DNA of 64,000 nucleotides from NCBI GenBank assembly GCA_946699065.1, contig CAMPDV010002151.1, forward strand, positions 1 to 64,000, written 5' to 3'. The DNA comes from Loxodes magnus. Lineage: Eukaryota; Ciliophora; Karyorelictea; Loxodida; Loxodidae. This document shows, in pieces, positions 1 to 11,733 of this stretch. The first letter of the stretch is position 1. Every line of letters begins with the position of its first letter. Under the pieces are notes generated by a model. That model saw only the letters and a program-made list of their open reading frames with translations, was not told the DNA's origin and made no database searches. The position numbers were made by a program, and so were the translations under genes.

Positions 1-59
1 TAGAGCTAATGCAATAAGTTTGCTAAATTTTAGATAGAGACGTTAATTTAAAAAATAAT

Positions 60-795
60 AGAAAAAATTAGAGTTTAAGTTAGATTATGATGTTAAAATT
101 ATTTCCAGGAAGCTTTAGCTATGTCAAACTCTAGCAGACTCTCTATAAAAATAAAGACTTAATTGTTTTTTTGATAAGGCTAGAAATTGGGGATAATTTT
201 AATATCAACAGGGAGGCTTTACTCCAAACTCTAAGACTTTTTTCATATCAAACAAATAATTGAACTGAATTGCATACTAGCCTTCAAAAATAAGAATGGC
301 TTTTTTATTTGATACATATGCAGATTGAACTATTTAAGTAGGAACAGGAATTAAGGCTTGTGATTAAGATCATGAATCTCTTTGTGGGGAATAACATTAA
401 ATCAATTAACTCAATTGGCACTCTTTTGTTTAAAATCCTCCTGTTAAATATAAATCTTCACCTCCAAAGCAAGCTCCTTCACCTCTTACACTGCAGGGAA
501 TAGAACTAGTCAAGCTCTATTTTTTGTTTCTAAGATTGAGAGTTTCGCAGTCATTATTAGGTCCATTAGGTCCATTAACTCCATTAGCTCCATTACCTCC
601 TATATAAAAGAGAGTATAATTGTTATTCATAGCTACTTTATAATTTCATCTACGAGATTGCATTTAAAAGATGTCTTTCGTTTTAATTTCTGGTTTTTAT
701 TTTTTCTTAATCTAAACTTAAGCTTAATGGATTTATTTAATTTTCCCTAAAGAAAAATTAATTTAATGATCATTAGTTTGATATAAAAAGCTATT
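60..795 (-). pseudogene. Kelch-like protein, diverged and frameshifted copy
   Basis: On the minus strand this stretch aligns over its whole length with the kelch frame at 25757-26520, in the opposite orientation. With TAA/TAG as Gln and TGA as Trp it reads kelch-like strands such as NYTLFYIGGN, then a tandem NGANGVNGPNGPNN insertion made by a 9-bp repeat (543-600), then GEGACFGGEDLYLTGGF. Kelch blades form beta-propellers that bind partner proteins. The equivalent of the start ATG in the other copy reads ATT here. A run of four G near 190 shifts the frame relative to the other copy, so the last 40 or so residues are lost. I read it as a decaying host-gene copy. A single sequencing error could also explain the shift, and the missing ATG could be replaced by an upstream start I cannot see. 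Confidence 0.6.
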
Positions 796-2560
796 TTCTA
801 AGTCTTTAGAGTTTCATTCTTTTAAATTATTAATCTTTTTAAGTCTCAAGTCGTAGAATAGAATAGAATATTCTCTTTAGCTAATAAAGAAGTAATAATC
901 TCTATAGTAGCATAGGTTAGGCAAGATTTCGTATTTAGTAAGAAGCAGAGGAACTTAAGAGAAAAGAGAAGTTTAGCTAGCTAAGGACTTTCCTGCTTAC
1001 CCTAGCTTTTTACACTGTTATCGTAGAGCTATTATTTTTAATAACTATTCTTACTTGTGATGCTGAAGGTATTTATCCTATGGATTGCTTTATTCCATTT
1101 TATTTAAAAACTAAACTAAAATAATTCTATCTTTACTATAAATTAACTAGAATTAAACTTAAAATACTCTAGATAAATAGCAAATATAAATGTAAGCTAA
1201 CTTAATAATCATTATAAAGCTATATAATAGACATTTATAAATTAGAGCAGGAACTTACTATATAATTAAGATTCCTACTAGTTATATGCATAAGCGAGTA
1301 ACTTGATATTATGGGTATTATATTTAAATAAAAATGATACTTCTAACTGTAAGGGAAATATAATATAGATATGATTGAATTATTATTATTTACCCTAAGA
1401 ACCTTATAACTTAATATAAGAACTAGATTTAATTTATAAAGTACTTTATTAATTTTAATCTTAATAGATGTATTTATACCAAAAGGCTTTTATATAAATA
1501 TAAAATAATAACTCTATGTCTTAAAGAAGAAATACCTACGAAAGTATTATAAATATTAAGAAAATTGTTAATAAGATTTTATAATTTAAAGCTTTTATTC
1601 TATTTACAATTTGCTACTTTCTATATTATCCAAAAATAATAAAGCAAAACAATTAATAAAATCATGTATGTATAACACAAAATTGAAACTAAGATAATTA
1701 TTGCTTAGTTAATTTAAGCATCTTCAAAATTAACTGATAGATTACTTAAATTTAATTATTCTAAACAAGCTATGTATACACTAATGTAGCTATTATCATT
1801 TAAAGGCTTAATATTTCTTTCTTTTTACTAAGCTTCTTAAATTTATTTTCATACTTAATTCTTCCTTGTAATTTAAAATAAATAAACAAACTATAATGAA
1901 TAATTAGGATCTTCCTACTTAATTTAATCTCTACTTTGTAATAAAAATAACTCCCTAATTTGCTAAGAGAAGCACTTTAGATGGGTAGAAAGATATTTAT
2001 TTATTATAAAGAGATTTCAGAATATCTGAGTCTAGTTATATGCTTAATTAAGATATATCTATAAAGATTGATTTTAGTCGTAGGATAAGCCAAGCTATTT
2101 TTTATCCAAATAAATGAATTAATTAAGTTTAAAATTATCTATTGGAAACTAGAATTTTTCCTCTGCTTTTGAATTATCTTCGCTGTATTTTTATATATCC
2201 TGATTTTATAAGTAGTAGTTAGGGATTCTTCATTCCTAACTAAATTTCTTTATGTTTTTCTTTTTATGCTTTACTTAATTAAAATTACTACGAAAAAAGA
2301 AATTAGCATACGTTCATTGAAGTTTATGATTGCATTATATTCTGAAAATGTGACTTATAAGTTAATTTTTTCCTTGATTCTCTTTAAATACCTTATTGCC
2401 TTATATTTTAAAGTTGATTATCTTCTTGAGATCCTACTACTTGGTTACTTATTAAATTAAGCTGCTGATGCATTCAATTTACTTTCTAGTGATATAGTTT
2501 GGAGTTCAAAAATAATTATTGGCAGCCTAGTTTTCCGTGAACGTTACTCTTGCTTTTTAT
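796..2560. other. AT-rich stretch, no confident gene
   Basis: From 796 to about 1150 the sequence is the inverted counterpart of 25450-25757, that is, the flank of the kelch gene. Patches around 1630-1800 resemble 28590-28760. I found no domain-bearing frame in either strand. The short open frame at 2266-2460 has no recognisable motif and is what AT-rich DNA gives by chance. Confidence 0.4.
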
Positions 2561-3029
2561 AGGTAATTTTGAGAAATTTAACTTTCTCTTTCTAATTTAG
2601 GAAGCTTTGCTAATATTACTTGATTTTGCGCTTTTATCTTAGGATGAAGGAAAAATTCCTTGAAATTTACTCTTGAAATATATTTAAAGAAACTAATGTA
2701 TAAATAATATATTTTTATTTGTTTAATGAATAAAGCTTATTTAATCAACTATTTTCATTATTTTCAGATTCTTAATCACAAGCATCGATTTATAATTATC
2801 TTTAGATTCATTGTTCAGTTAAACTTCTTATACAGCATGATAAAATTATGCTATTTTAATCACCTTTCTTTCTACTTGTAAATATTTAAGATTCTTCATA
2901 CCATGTTAGATATTAAAAATGAAAATGAGATTTTATAGCAGCAGATAGCATCCTTAGCCTATAATTTAGCATTCTAAATATTTTTAAACTTTTTTAATTT
3001 AGTTGTAGATTATTAAGTATCTCAGGAAA

Positions 3030-3830
3030 AAGTATAGAAATTGTAGAAAATCAAGAACATACGATTTAAGTAGAATTGGAAAAAGGAGTGATGTGATAGC
3101 ATATATCTTAATACTTATTATATAATTCATTTTTAAAAAGGATTCTGGTTTATTTTCGACCGAGTAGGAAATCGGTGCAATCATGTCGGCACTGCAAGTA
3201 CTCTTGCAATAGATGCCATCACAAGCAAGTAAGGATGGATGCATTGTATGATAAGTTTTACTTGTTTGAAGGTTCTCTTTATCGGCACAAGAGGTCGACA
3301 AGAGGGAACCAAAATCCAGATCTCAGAGTTATCCTGATTCTACATGTTACTATTCTGATCAGGAATTAGAAAACAACAAGACATGACTGAGATCAAAATA
3401 ACTATTACTTAGAAGAATTTAACCTAATTGGGTTATTTGACACAAATATGGAATGTTCTCTAACCCTTCTAACTCCAACCTTTGGAAGAATTACAAGAAT
3501 TTGAAAAGTGAAGACAATCAATTTTATTATAAAAACGGAATGAAGAAGATAAGAATCAAAGAGACCAGATGAAGCTAGAAACATTCTAGCCTATTATTAA
3601 TAATTAAATTTTTGTTTCTTCATTTTTTCGTGTTGAACCAAACAATGATGGTACCACACTAATTTAATTAATTTATTTTTATTTATTTAAACTCAAAATA
3701 TTCTATAAGGCTTAGATGATGGATCTCGATACAACGAAGGATCATTTACGTCATTATTATTCAAGAATATTAAAAATTAACAGCAAATTTAATTAAATAA
3801 TTTTATCCTTGACTAATCAATTATATATAT
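3030..3830 (+). pseudogene. Truncated 3' fragment of the RING-PHR gene, split by a repeat
   Basis: The parts 3030-3160 and 3700-3830 match the last third of the intact RING/coiled-coil/PHR gene at 39397-41076, including the region encoding EIVENQDYTIQIELENGV and the block around LDHGSW. The RING and coiled-coil portions are absent, and a repeat of about 0.5 kb (3145-3690) sits inside the fragment. It therefore cannot make the family protein. The right copy serves as an empty-site reference for both the deletion and the insertion. Confidence 0.6.
3145..3690 (+). repeat. Short interspersed repeat family R1, copy 1
   Basis: A block of about 550 bp shared with 45435-45960, and in its first part with 33960-34270. 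Conserved landmarks are a segment near 3195-3245 with GCAAGTACTCTTG, a central CTAATTGGGTTATTTGACACAA-type motif near 3422, and a 3' part near 3630-3660 with a GTGNTGAACC...GGTANCAC core. The block ends in an ATTT-rich simple tail (3660-3690). It interrupts a gene fragment whose uninterrupted relative lies at 40675-40950, so it is an insertion. Length, tail and dispersal suit a SINE or a short LINE derivative. I see no protein frame. Confidence 0.6.
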
Positions 3831-3833
3831 AAA

Positions 3834-5165
3834 ATGGCTCCTAAGAAATAATCGAATAAAAACTAACAGGATATCGATTAATAAAACTCTCTAATCGAAT
3901 ATACTTCCTAAGAGCTGAAAATAAAAAATTGTAGCAATCACTTCTAGACTTAATTAAACGACTAGATTCTCTAACTTTTACTGTGCAACAACTATAAAAT
4001 GAAAATCAATAATTAAAAATGGAAGTCAGCACTAAAACATCCATTTTTAACTTATCTAATAACTGGAAAAACGGAGTTAAAACTTAAAGATAAATAAATA
4101 AATTTGATTATAGAGCGCGTAGCACTCTCGTTGGTGCGCAGCTCTTAAAAAAAATGTTTCATACTGACAAGAATGTTTGTTACTGATAAAATTATCAGAT
4201 ACTGATAAATCTTGTTCAATACTGGTATAATTATTCAGTACTGATAAAAATATTCAATACTGATATAATTTTAGAATACTCGTAATCTTTAATACTTGCT
4301 GGAGGTCCAAGGACATGGCAGGAATGTGTCTCATTGCATCACCAAAGCAGAGGACGACATGTGTCAATTATGGGTACTTAAATTCCCCACCTCTGATGAA
4401 GCTCGCAATATTATTTCTTTTTTGTTCCAGAATTAAAAATAAACTAAGCCAAGCCAGTGTCGAAGGTCTAAGAATCTTATGTCTCGAGGTCAAACCAAAG
4501 CAGAGGAAGACATAAAGTCTGTTATGGGTACTTAATTTCCCCAACCTCTGATGAAGATGACCTTGTTTTTCACCTTCGAACAACTATGGCGGTTTTAAAA
4601 AAATATATAATAATAACAAGCAAAATAATTCTGAATAACTTATTGCTCCTCATAATGATCCTACGGTAGTGGAATAGCAGTATTCCAAAACTTTTCTAAT
4701 CAGAAAAATATAAAAAATGGGGAAAAATGTTGAAAATGTTAAAAATTAGGACTTATCTCCAAAAAATGCACAACAAGATGCTTCTTTTGTTAAAGAAATG
4801 GACATATATTTAAAAACTGCTGCCAATTTTGAGAAAACAGAAATAAGCAAGTCAAAAGTTATGAAATGACATGTCTAAGTTCTCCAGAAGGAGTACTTTA
4901 TAAGAAAAAAGCATACGGCGGAGATTAATTACTATTGGATATAGTAAACGCTCAAAAAAGAAGAAAGATAAATGTTTGGGCCTAATTGAGACTGAAACAA
5001 GATTCCTACTGTCAAGAAGGGATGAATTAGCTTGAGTCGATACGTGATAGAAGAATGTGAGTCAAGTAATTCGAGAGAAGAATGGAGTGACTCCATGAGC
5101 ATTTGAGAAAACTTATAAACTGATTCCGTGACTAACTTAACAAAGGAAAAAATAACGTAAATAGA
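3834..5165 (+). mobile_element. Element with a MAPKKQ-type coiled-coil ORF, interrupted
   Basis: Starting at the ATG at 3834 the reassigned code reads MAPKKQSNKNQQDID followed by a Gln/Leu-rich coiled-coil stretch. The start closely resembles those of the minus-strand ORFs at 15961 (MASKKQQN) and 25027 (MAYKKQQN). A 480-bp repeat (4100-4590) lies in the middle. Downstream, 4880-5110 reads a basic segment with SKRSKKKKDKCLGLIETE. Basic N-terminus, coiled coil and basic C-terminal region suit an ORF1 or Gag-like nucleic-acid-binding protein of a retroelement. That assignment is inference. No polymerase domain was seen. The element is broken, with at least one change of frame in addition to the insertion. 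Confidence 0.4.
4100..4592 (-). repeat. Interspersed repeat family R2, copy 1
   Basis: A block of about 480 bp whose reverse complement lies at 35325-35800 with roughly 90% identity by eye. It holds four pieces: a GC-richer hairpin at 4113-4144 (AGCACTCTCGTTGGTGCG); five or six imperfect tandem units of the type CAGTACTGATAAAA (4155-4275); and two copies, 165 bp apart, of a module with AAGCAGAGG, GGGTACTTAA and CCTCTGATGAAG (4330-4400 and 4495-4555), in which CAGAGG can pair with CCTCTG. An AAAT-rich tail at 4085-4105 gives the minus orientation. No protein function is claimed, although one standard-code frame (4368-4583) is kept in both copies. Confidence 0.7.
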
Positions 5166-5169
5166 TTAT

Positions 5170-7970
5170 TATTATTATATAAATTAAAATTAAATAATTA
5201 AACTTTAATGTATATGAGTAACTTAAAAATAAATGTTATAAATTTTGTTTCTTCCTTTAGGGTCTTTTAAAATATAATAATTTTAAATAAATTCAGATTT
5301 ATAGCTTGTAAACATTAGACTTTTTTAACTTATTTTAAATTTATATCTTTACTTCCAGTGCTAATTATTATTCTGACTGATATTTTTAGATTTAATTTTC
5401 TATGCGTAACAATTAAAAGGAAAATATTTCTTAATTTTATTTTAAAATTATACTGAAATAGATTTTATTTAGATAATATTAAATTAAAACTTATCCTACT
5501 ATATTCTATTAGCATAATAATGTTAAATTTATTTATAACTATACTTCTTTAATTCTTTAACATTTTCAAAAAGCTATAATTCCTTTTCTAGATTATTGTT
5601 ACATTCTTTATCATTTAATTATTATATTTTTAGATATTAATTTCTTAATTATTATTAAATTGTCAATCTACTAACACCTTTAATTTCATTTAAATCTTAT
5701 CCTGTTTTTCTATTACCCATGTAAAGAGAAACTTTCTTTTAAAGCTTTAATTTTTCAAATTTTCAAGATAATAAAAAATACTTTTTAAACGTTTTTTTGA
5801 TTAAGAAATAACTAGAAAAATGATAAAATTGACTCTAAAGGTTGAAGTAATTAATTAGGTATGCATAATTTTCCTAATAGATTTAGAATTTATATTCTAA
5901 TATTAATAGATAAACGATCCATTTTGTTAGGCTCAATTATTAAATCAAAAGATTTTTAATTTAATTTTAACTGATATGAAGCGTGAGATAGCAAAACAGT
6001 ATGTTTTAGAGTTAGTATAATTATTTTTAAGATAATCATTCTCTAAATATTACTATCATCAGATGCTAAATTTTAGATTTGTTATAATATTATGGTTAAT
6101 TATATTAATTAATTCAAAAAGCAGTCTTTAACTTTAACTTTATTAGCTTTTTAGATTTAGCAATCCTCACATTATTCTATATCATAATTTTGATACTTAT
6201 ACATATTTTTTCATTTAGTTTGAAACTAACAACAAGATTGGTTTTAAAGTTTAAAGAATCTAAATTTTAACACTTTATAATCTTAGAAAAATAGCAAGGC
6301 AGAATACTTAAACCTTGTTTATATTAAGGTGAGATTGATATTAGTTAATATATAAGATCCTTAATAAATATTTTTTACTCTATAAAGCTATTAAATTTAA
6401 ATAGATTCTAGCAAAGTTGTATACATACTAATACTTGATTTTAACTATTTTGCTATACTATCTTATTATATAGCTACTAAATTAGCTATTTATTATTTTA
6501 ATCTAGAATTATTAATCTATGCTTTCATATGGTAAATAAGGAACTAAGTAATATATAAGTAAATTATGGAGTTAAACATCTAAATAATAATGCTAGTACT
6601 ATCAATTTAAGTTGGCTAAGATTAAATTAGTTACTAGCAATAACTTTTATTGCTTATTTTACCCTAGTCCTTCCTTACCATCTGACATAATCATATATAA
6701 TGAATATACCTTTGATGCGTAAATCTCTTAAGCAATCTAAAAATTTACTTAATTTTTGTAAATTTAGTCTATTCACTGCAAGCTTATTTTAAGAAACCTA
6801 TATAATCTGTATTTGTTTTATCTAACCATTAAGAATAGTTAAATAAACCTTGTAAACTATAACAATCAAACTAAATTAAAATAAAGGAATGTAGTTAAAG
6901 TGATATAATTAATTGAGAGTATAAAGTTCTTAATTTAATCTTAAGTATGAAAGAAGTCACTATACGCATATAATCTAACTCAATTCTATATTATTAGATC
7001 CCTTTAAAAAATAAGATTTGGATGCTTCTAATTATATTACTAATAATAAAAGATATAATTAAGAAGTTAATAGGAACAAGTTGAATAATTGAGTCTAAGT
7101 ATTGAAATATTTAAGTAATTTAACTTCTACCAAGCCATTTTAGATTTTAGGCAATATCTTATATAAAAAACATATTAAATGTATCTTAAGCACTATTTTA
7201 CTGATACTCTTATATATATTACTTGCTTTGTCAGTTCTTAAGCTAAACAAATAGGCATAATATTTCTACCAGCTCTATACTGTTTCCGGAATGTGGATAA
7301 CAATTTTCCTAATTTGTTTCCGTTGCTACTAAAATGCATAGTTCAAATTTTAAGAAGGAGAGTAGAAGAATTAGCGTACTGTTGCATAATTTAGTAGTGG
7401 ATGTAAATAAGTAACAAGAATAATAAAGGTAAATGATATAAAGGTAGAAATAATTTTGATAGCAAGTATAAATAAAGCTATAATAGGTAAATAATATGAG
7501 AATATAAATTAAAGGTATAAGATTAACTATTAGCATTAATATAATACTTTACTATACTTAACTTTATTTTCTTTAAGTATGTAAACTCTTTAATTATTAG
7601 ATAAAATGCTATTTTAGATAAACTTTAGTTTCTTCTGCTATATAAGATTCTAGTAGTAATATTAGCTTCTATAGATTTATATTCAGTCCTTTAAATAGTT
7701 ATATCAGCTTTAATTATTACTTAAGATATTTATACTTAAATCTCATATCATTATACCAATTAATAAAAAGAAAAGCTAATTTATATAGCAATGAAGCTAG
7801 TATTATATTCATATATCTTTACAAGATAAAAATAAATACCATTGAATGGATGGTAATAAGTTTCTTATAGTTTAAGTAACTATGCTAATAAGATATATTT
7901 AGGTTAATAGAAATTAATAGAGATTAATAGATATCAATTAGTCTTATTTTTAAAGAGTTAATTTGAGTTT
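5170..7970. other. Long AT-rich region without a recognised gene
   Basis: The part to 7270 belongs to the segmental duplication. From 7270 to 7970 nothing was recognised. The minus frame at 7309-7536 is low-complexity (Ile/Leu/Tyr) and looks like chance. Confidence 0.4.
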
Positions 7971-7976
7971 TAAGTA

Positions 7977-10900
7977 TCAGTCTAGCTTCTAAAATTCAAT
8001 AAACTAGGTTGTTTGTATTTCTTGAAATCGGTTAAAGATTCTTTACTTTCTAAATTATTCTTTGAATTTCTTAGTCTTTTTATTCTCATAATCATAATTG
8101 TAAACTATTTAAAAGTGTAACTTTTTCAAATTTTTGTATATTGGGTAAGGAAGTCCATTTCTCTAGTCAATTATAGGAAAATCAGTATCCACTAATAAAT
8201 TGACACGCAACTCTAGTGTATGTAATAGATTACAATGCTCTATTATCTACTAATTTTACTGATAATCTAAAATGATTTATCTAATTTTCAAACTTCTAAG
8301 TTTTCTAATCTATATAACTGCATTTAGTCAATTTGGTGTAGAAAACGATTGATTCAAATCAAGAGTAAAATCTTCTAATTATAAGCAATTTTACTAAATA
8401 GCATATAATACTTCACTACTTATGTCTCTCATATTACTTACTTCTATTTATTTTAAATTTATACATTTTTTAAAAATATAAATGAGAGTATATTCTTCTA
8501 TCTAATGCATACCACTAAAATTTATTTCTTTATAATTTTAACCATAGTTTCCTATTTACTAAAGAGCAATGTTTGAAAGCTAATTACAATTAGATAAACT
8601 AAGTGATTATAAATTAGAAGTTTATTATAACAAAATTAGTAAACTTTAATCATCAAAACTATCATTTTATGATATTTGTATTTCTGTTAGCTACATTAAT
8701 GGTTAGAAGAAGAACTACTAAAATTACTCATTTGTGAAGTTCCCTTATAGTTTCAGAGATTTTATTTTGTTATTCCTAATTTTATCTAAATTTCACTCAC
8801 TAGAATTTTCTATAATAACATCTATAATTTCTAAATTAGGACAGAACTCTATTATTCTATTATTTAACTTTAAGTCTTTTGTTTAAAATTACTTAAATTG
8901 CATTCCTTTTACTTTCAAGAACTGTATAATTTTATCAATATCTAGCTAATTACTTTCGATTATAACATTTTATAGATTGATATTTATACCTAAGTTATAT
9001 AGAAGTCATTCACTATTTTTAGCTATATTTAAATACTCCAATTTAGTAAGGTTTTATAATGGCTCTAAAGCTTTTTATTACTGAAAGGTATGAATGGTTA
9101 ATCTTTTTATATTTTATTAAAACAAAATCTAATTTAGCAAATAATTTTGACAGCAGCTATAAATCTAAACTTCTTCAATCAAATTAGGTCTATTTTACTT
9201 AAAATTTCTATATGTTTTTAAAAATAAAGCATGAATCAAAGAATTTGAAGTTTAATCAATAGAATATTTATCCAGGTCTATCACTATTTTCTTTACGTCA
9301 GATATGGAAATATTTCTTATAACTCATTTTTATTTACTTTACATAAATGTAGAACTTTCCTAATATGTTATTAATTTTAATTCCTCAAAAGAAAAATTGT
9401 AGAAGTAGAAATATTTACAAGTCTGTTATAGATTACTAATATCGGAAAAGTTCAAAAACTTAAAGATTATTTAAGACACATTCTTGTTTAGTTAAGTGAA
9501 AGATTATCCTTTAGTTTGTTTATTTGTTTACTAATCTAAGGTAATTTATTCTATAGAGCTGTTTAAATATACTTGCTTTGATTTATCTGAAAGTTTCGAT
9601 TTATTCAATTTATATAAGCATTCAAAATGCTATCCATCAAATCTTCCACCATCAGAAAAATAAAAATTTGTTAAACTTACTAGTTAATCACATGATCATT
9701 CTCCTTCATATTTATCTCCATTTTAAAAAATCTTTATTCCTTATCCTTCTCTTTTATCATCTAATCAATTTCCTTCAAAACTATCTCCATTTAAATATTA
9801 CACTGAACCAATTCCTTACTTCGATCCTCTCAATCAATTTCCTTTGTATATATTTTCATCTTTATATTAAAATGCTCCATAACCTGTAAATGGTTTATCT
9901 TTTATTAAAATTCCTTAATACTTATCTCCATTTTTATAGTTAATTAATCCTTATCCTTCTCTTTAATCATTTCATCATTCTCCATCATATTTACTTCCAT
10001 TTTTATAAATCATTATTCCTTTACCTGATCTATAATTATAATATCATTATCCTTCATATCTATTTCCATTAATATAAATCATTGTTCCTTTTCCGTATCT
10101 TTAATTATCCTTTCAGTCTCCTTCGTATTTATCTCCGTTTTTATAAGTCATTAATCCTTTCCCATTTCTTAAGTCATTTAAAAGTTCTCCCTCATATTTA
10201 TCTCCGTTTTTATAGTTCATTACTCCTTATTTTTCTTTTTTATTGTTTAGTCAATTTCCTTCAAAATTATCTCCATTTTTAAATTAAACCGAACCTAATC
10301 CTTGTTTCTGACCCTTTACTCACTTTGCTTTATATATATTTCCATCATCATCTTTATATACTCCATTACCTGATCATGGCTTATCATTCTTTCACTCTCC
10401 TACATAATTATCTCCATTTTTATAAATGATCATACTTTATTCTTCTCCTTTATTAATTAATCAATTTTCTTCACATTTATCTCCTGTTTTATAAGTCAGT
10501 ATTCCTTTTCCAGATTTTATATCATTAATTCACTCTCCTTCATATTTATCTCCGTTTTTATAAGTCATTAATCCTTTCCCACATTTTCAGTAGTTTATAA
10601 GTTCTCCCTCATATTTATCTCCATTTGCATAGTATATTATACCTCTATTTTGTTTTTCTCCTTTTATTCACATTCTTTCATATTTCTATCCATTCCCAAA
10701 TCATTAAATTCCTTTCCCATTCTCTAGATTATTTTGCCATTCTCCTTCATATATTTCACCATTCACTGTTTACAGTTTTCCGTTTCCTTCTCTTTTATTC
10801 AATACTCATTAGCCTTCATATTTATTTCCCATCTAGTCTTTAAAAACTCCATATCCATGTTAGCAATCGTCAAATAACTCTCCATCATATTCATCTCCAT

Positions 10901-11162
10901 TGTTATATTTTAGATTTCCTTTTCCTTATTTTTTATCTTCTATTCACTCTCCATAATATAAATCTCCATTTTTATATTTATATAATCCTTTTCCATGCTT
11001 TTTATCATTTAATCAGTCGCCAGTTTACGAGTCTCCATTTGAATAGCTTATTTTTCCACATCCCTATTTTATCTCGCCTGCTTTTTCCCCTTCATACTTA
11101 TCTCCATTTTGATAAAGAATAACTAAGATTTATTAAGGATTTAGTTTTGTAACTGTTTGCAT
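7977..11162 (-). CDS. MORN-repeat/F-box/LRR protein, long paralog
   Basis: Read with TAA/TAG as Gln and TGA as Trp, the frame runs from ATG at 11162 to TGA at 7977-7979 (1,061 residues). Residues from about 15 to 490 are MORN units of roughly 23 residues (NGDKYEGEW pattern), which in known proteins bind membranes or build scaffolds. An F-box-like helix pair follows near 555-600 (NVSQIIFKFLNFSDISNLQQ), then leucine-rich repeats to the C-terminus. An F-box plus LRR implies a substrate receptor of an SCF-type ubiquitin ligase. The paralog at 19146-21710 is 207 residues shorter, which equals nine 23-residue MORN units. The 390 bp upstream and roughly the first 500 bp of coding sequence are nearly identical to the paralog, while the 3' half is clearly diverged. 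I checked stretches rather than every codon; total length divides by three. Confidence 0.8.
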
Positions 11163-11565
11163 TTATTTTATAAATTGAGTATAGCTATTTAATTTAAAGT
11201 AAACTTGAAATAAAATAAGAAAATAAATAAATGTTTCTCTTTAATAATTTTATATTGTAAGCTTTATATAAATTATAGTAGTAATTAATTAAACAAGCTC
11301 TATTATATTTATATAAGAGTAATATTAATAAATATTATCTATTTAAATCCTTTTAGTACATATTAGCTTATATTTATAACTTTAAATATATCTACTATCA
11401 AACTTATTTAGACTTTCTGTAATACGATTAAAACCTATTTATCACTTCTTTATCTTCTATTTTCATTATTTTCAACTCATCTATTTATTTTTCCCAACAT
11501 TATATTACAAATCTTACTTCTGTTGTTTAAATCCTAGATACTGTTTGTAATGATCATATTTTTTA
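11163..11565 (-). promoter_or_regulatory. Upstream region shared with the MORN paralog
   Basis: This block is the reverse complement of 18775-19145, almost base for base. It lies directly upstream of the start codons of both MORN genes, so it probably holds the promoter and 5' UTR. No specific promoter motif could be named. Confidence 0.5.
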
Positions 11566-11733
11566 AGCAACAAGGAGGGACTTTTTCTGAAATATAATAA
11601 ATAAAGGATAGTTTGAAAGTATTTCTAAAGAATTAATTTTAATGGCTATTACTTGTAAATAACAAATTAAATAGAAATAGCATAATTTTATGTATCTTAT
11701 AACTAATAATTAAATCTATCATCATTAAAAAAA

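Larger units (their letters stand above)
2560..7270 (+). repeat. Left copy of a diverged segmental duplication
   Basis: Blocks of this region recur in the same order and orientation at 37745-43330. Examples: 2560-3010 matches 37745-38165; 3030-3160 matches 40675-40790; 3720-3830 matches 40845-40950; and 5160-7260 matches about 40960-43330, for instance the block around 6140-6240 against 42245-42350. The copies differ by many substitutions and small indels. The left copy lacks about 2.5 kb that the right copy holds (38165-40655, most of a RING-PHR gene). It also holds a 0.5-kb interspersed repeat and a 1.3-kb element that the right copy lacks. Outside those insertions the 5.2-7.3 kb part shows no convincing coding frame. 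Confidence 0.65.

Noticed and set aside
4495-4592. CTGATGA followed by GAA, like a hammerhead ribozyme core in repeat R2
   Set aside because: Stem II cannot be closed directly between the two core strings without unpaired bases, and I could not place a cleavage site with flanking stems in both copies.
9578-10843. Standard-code plus-strand frames rich in His, Leu and Ile
   Set aside because: They are reverse-strand shadows of the MORN repeats of the minus-strand gene at 7977-11162.
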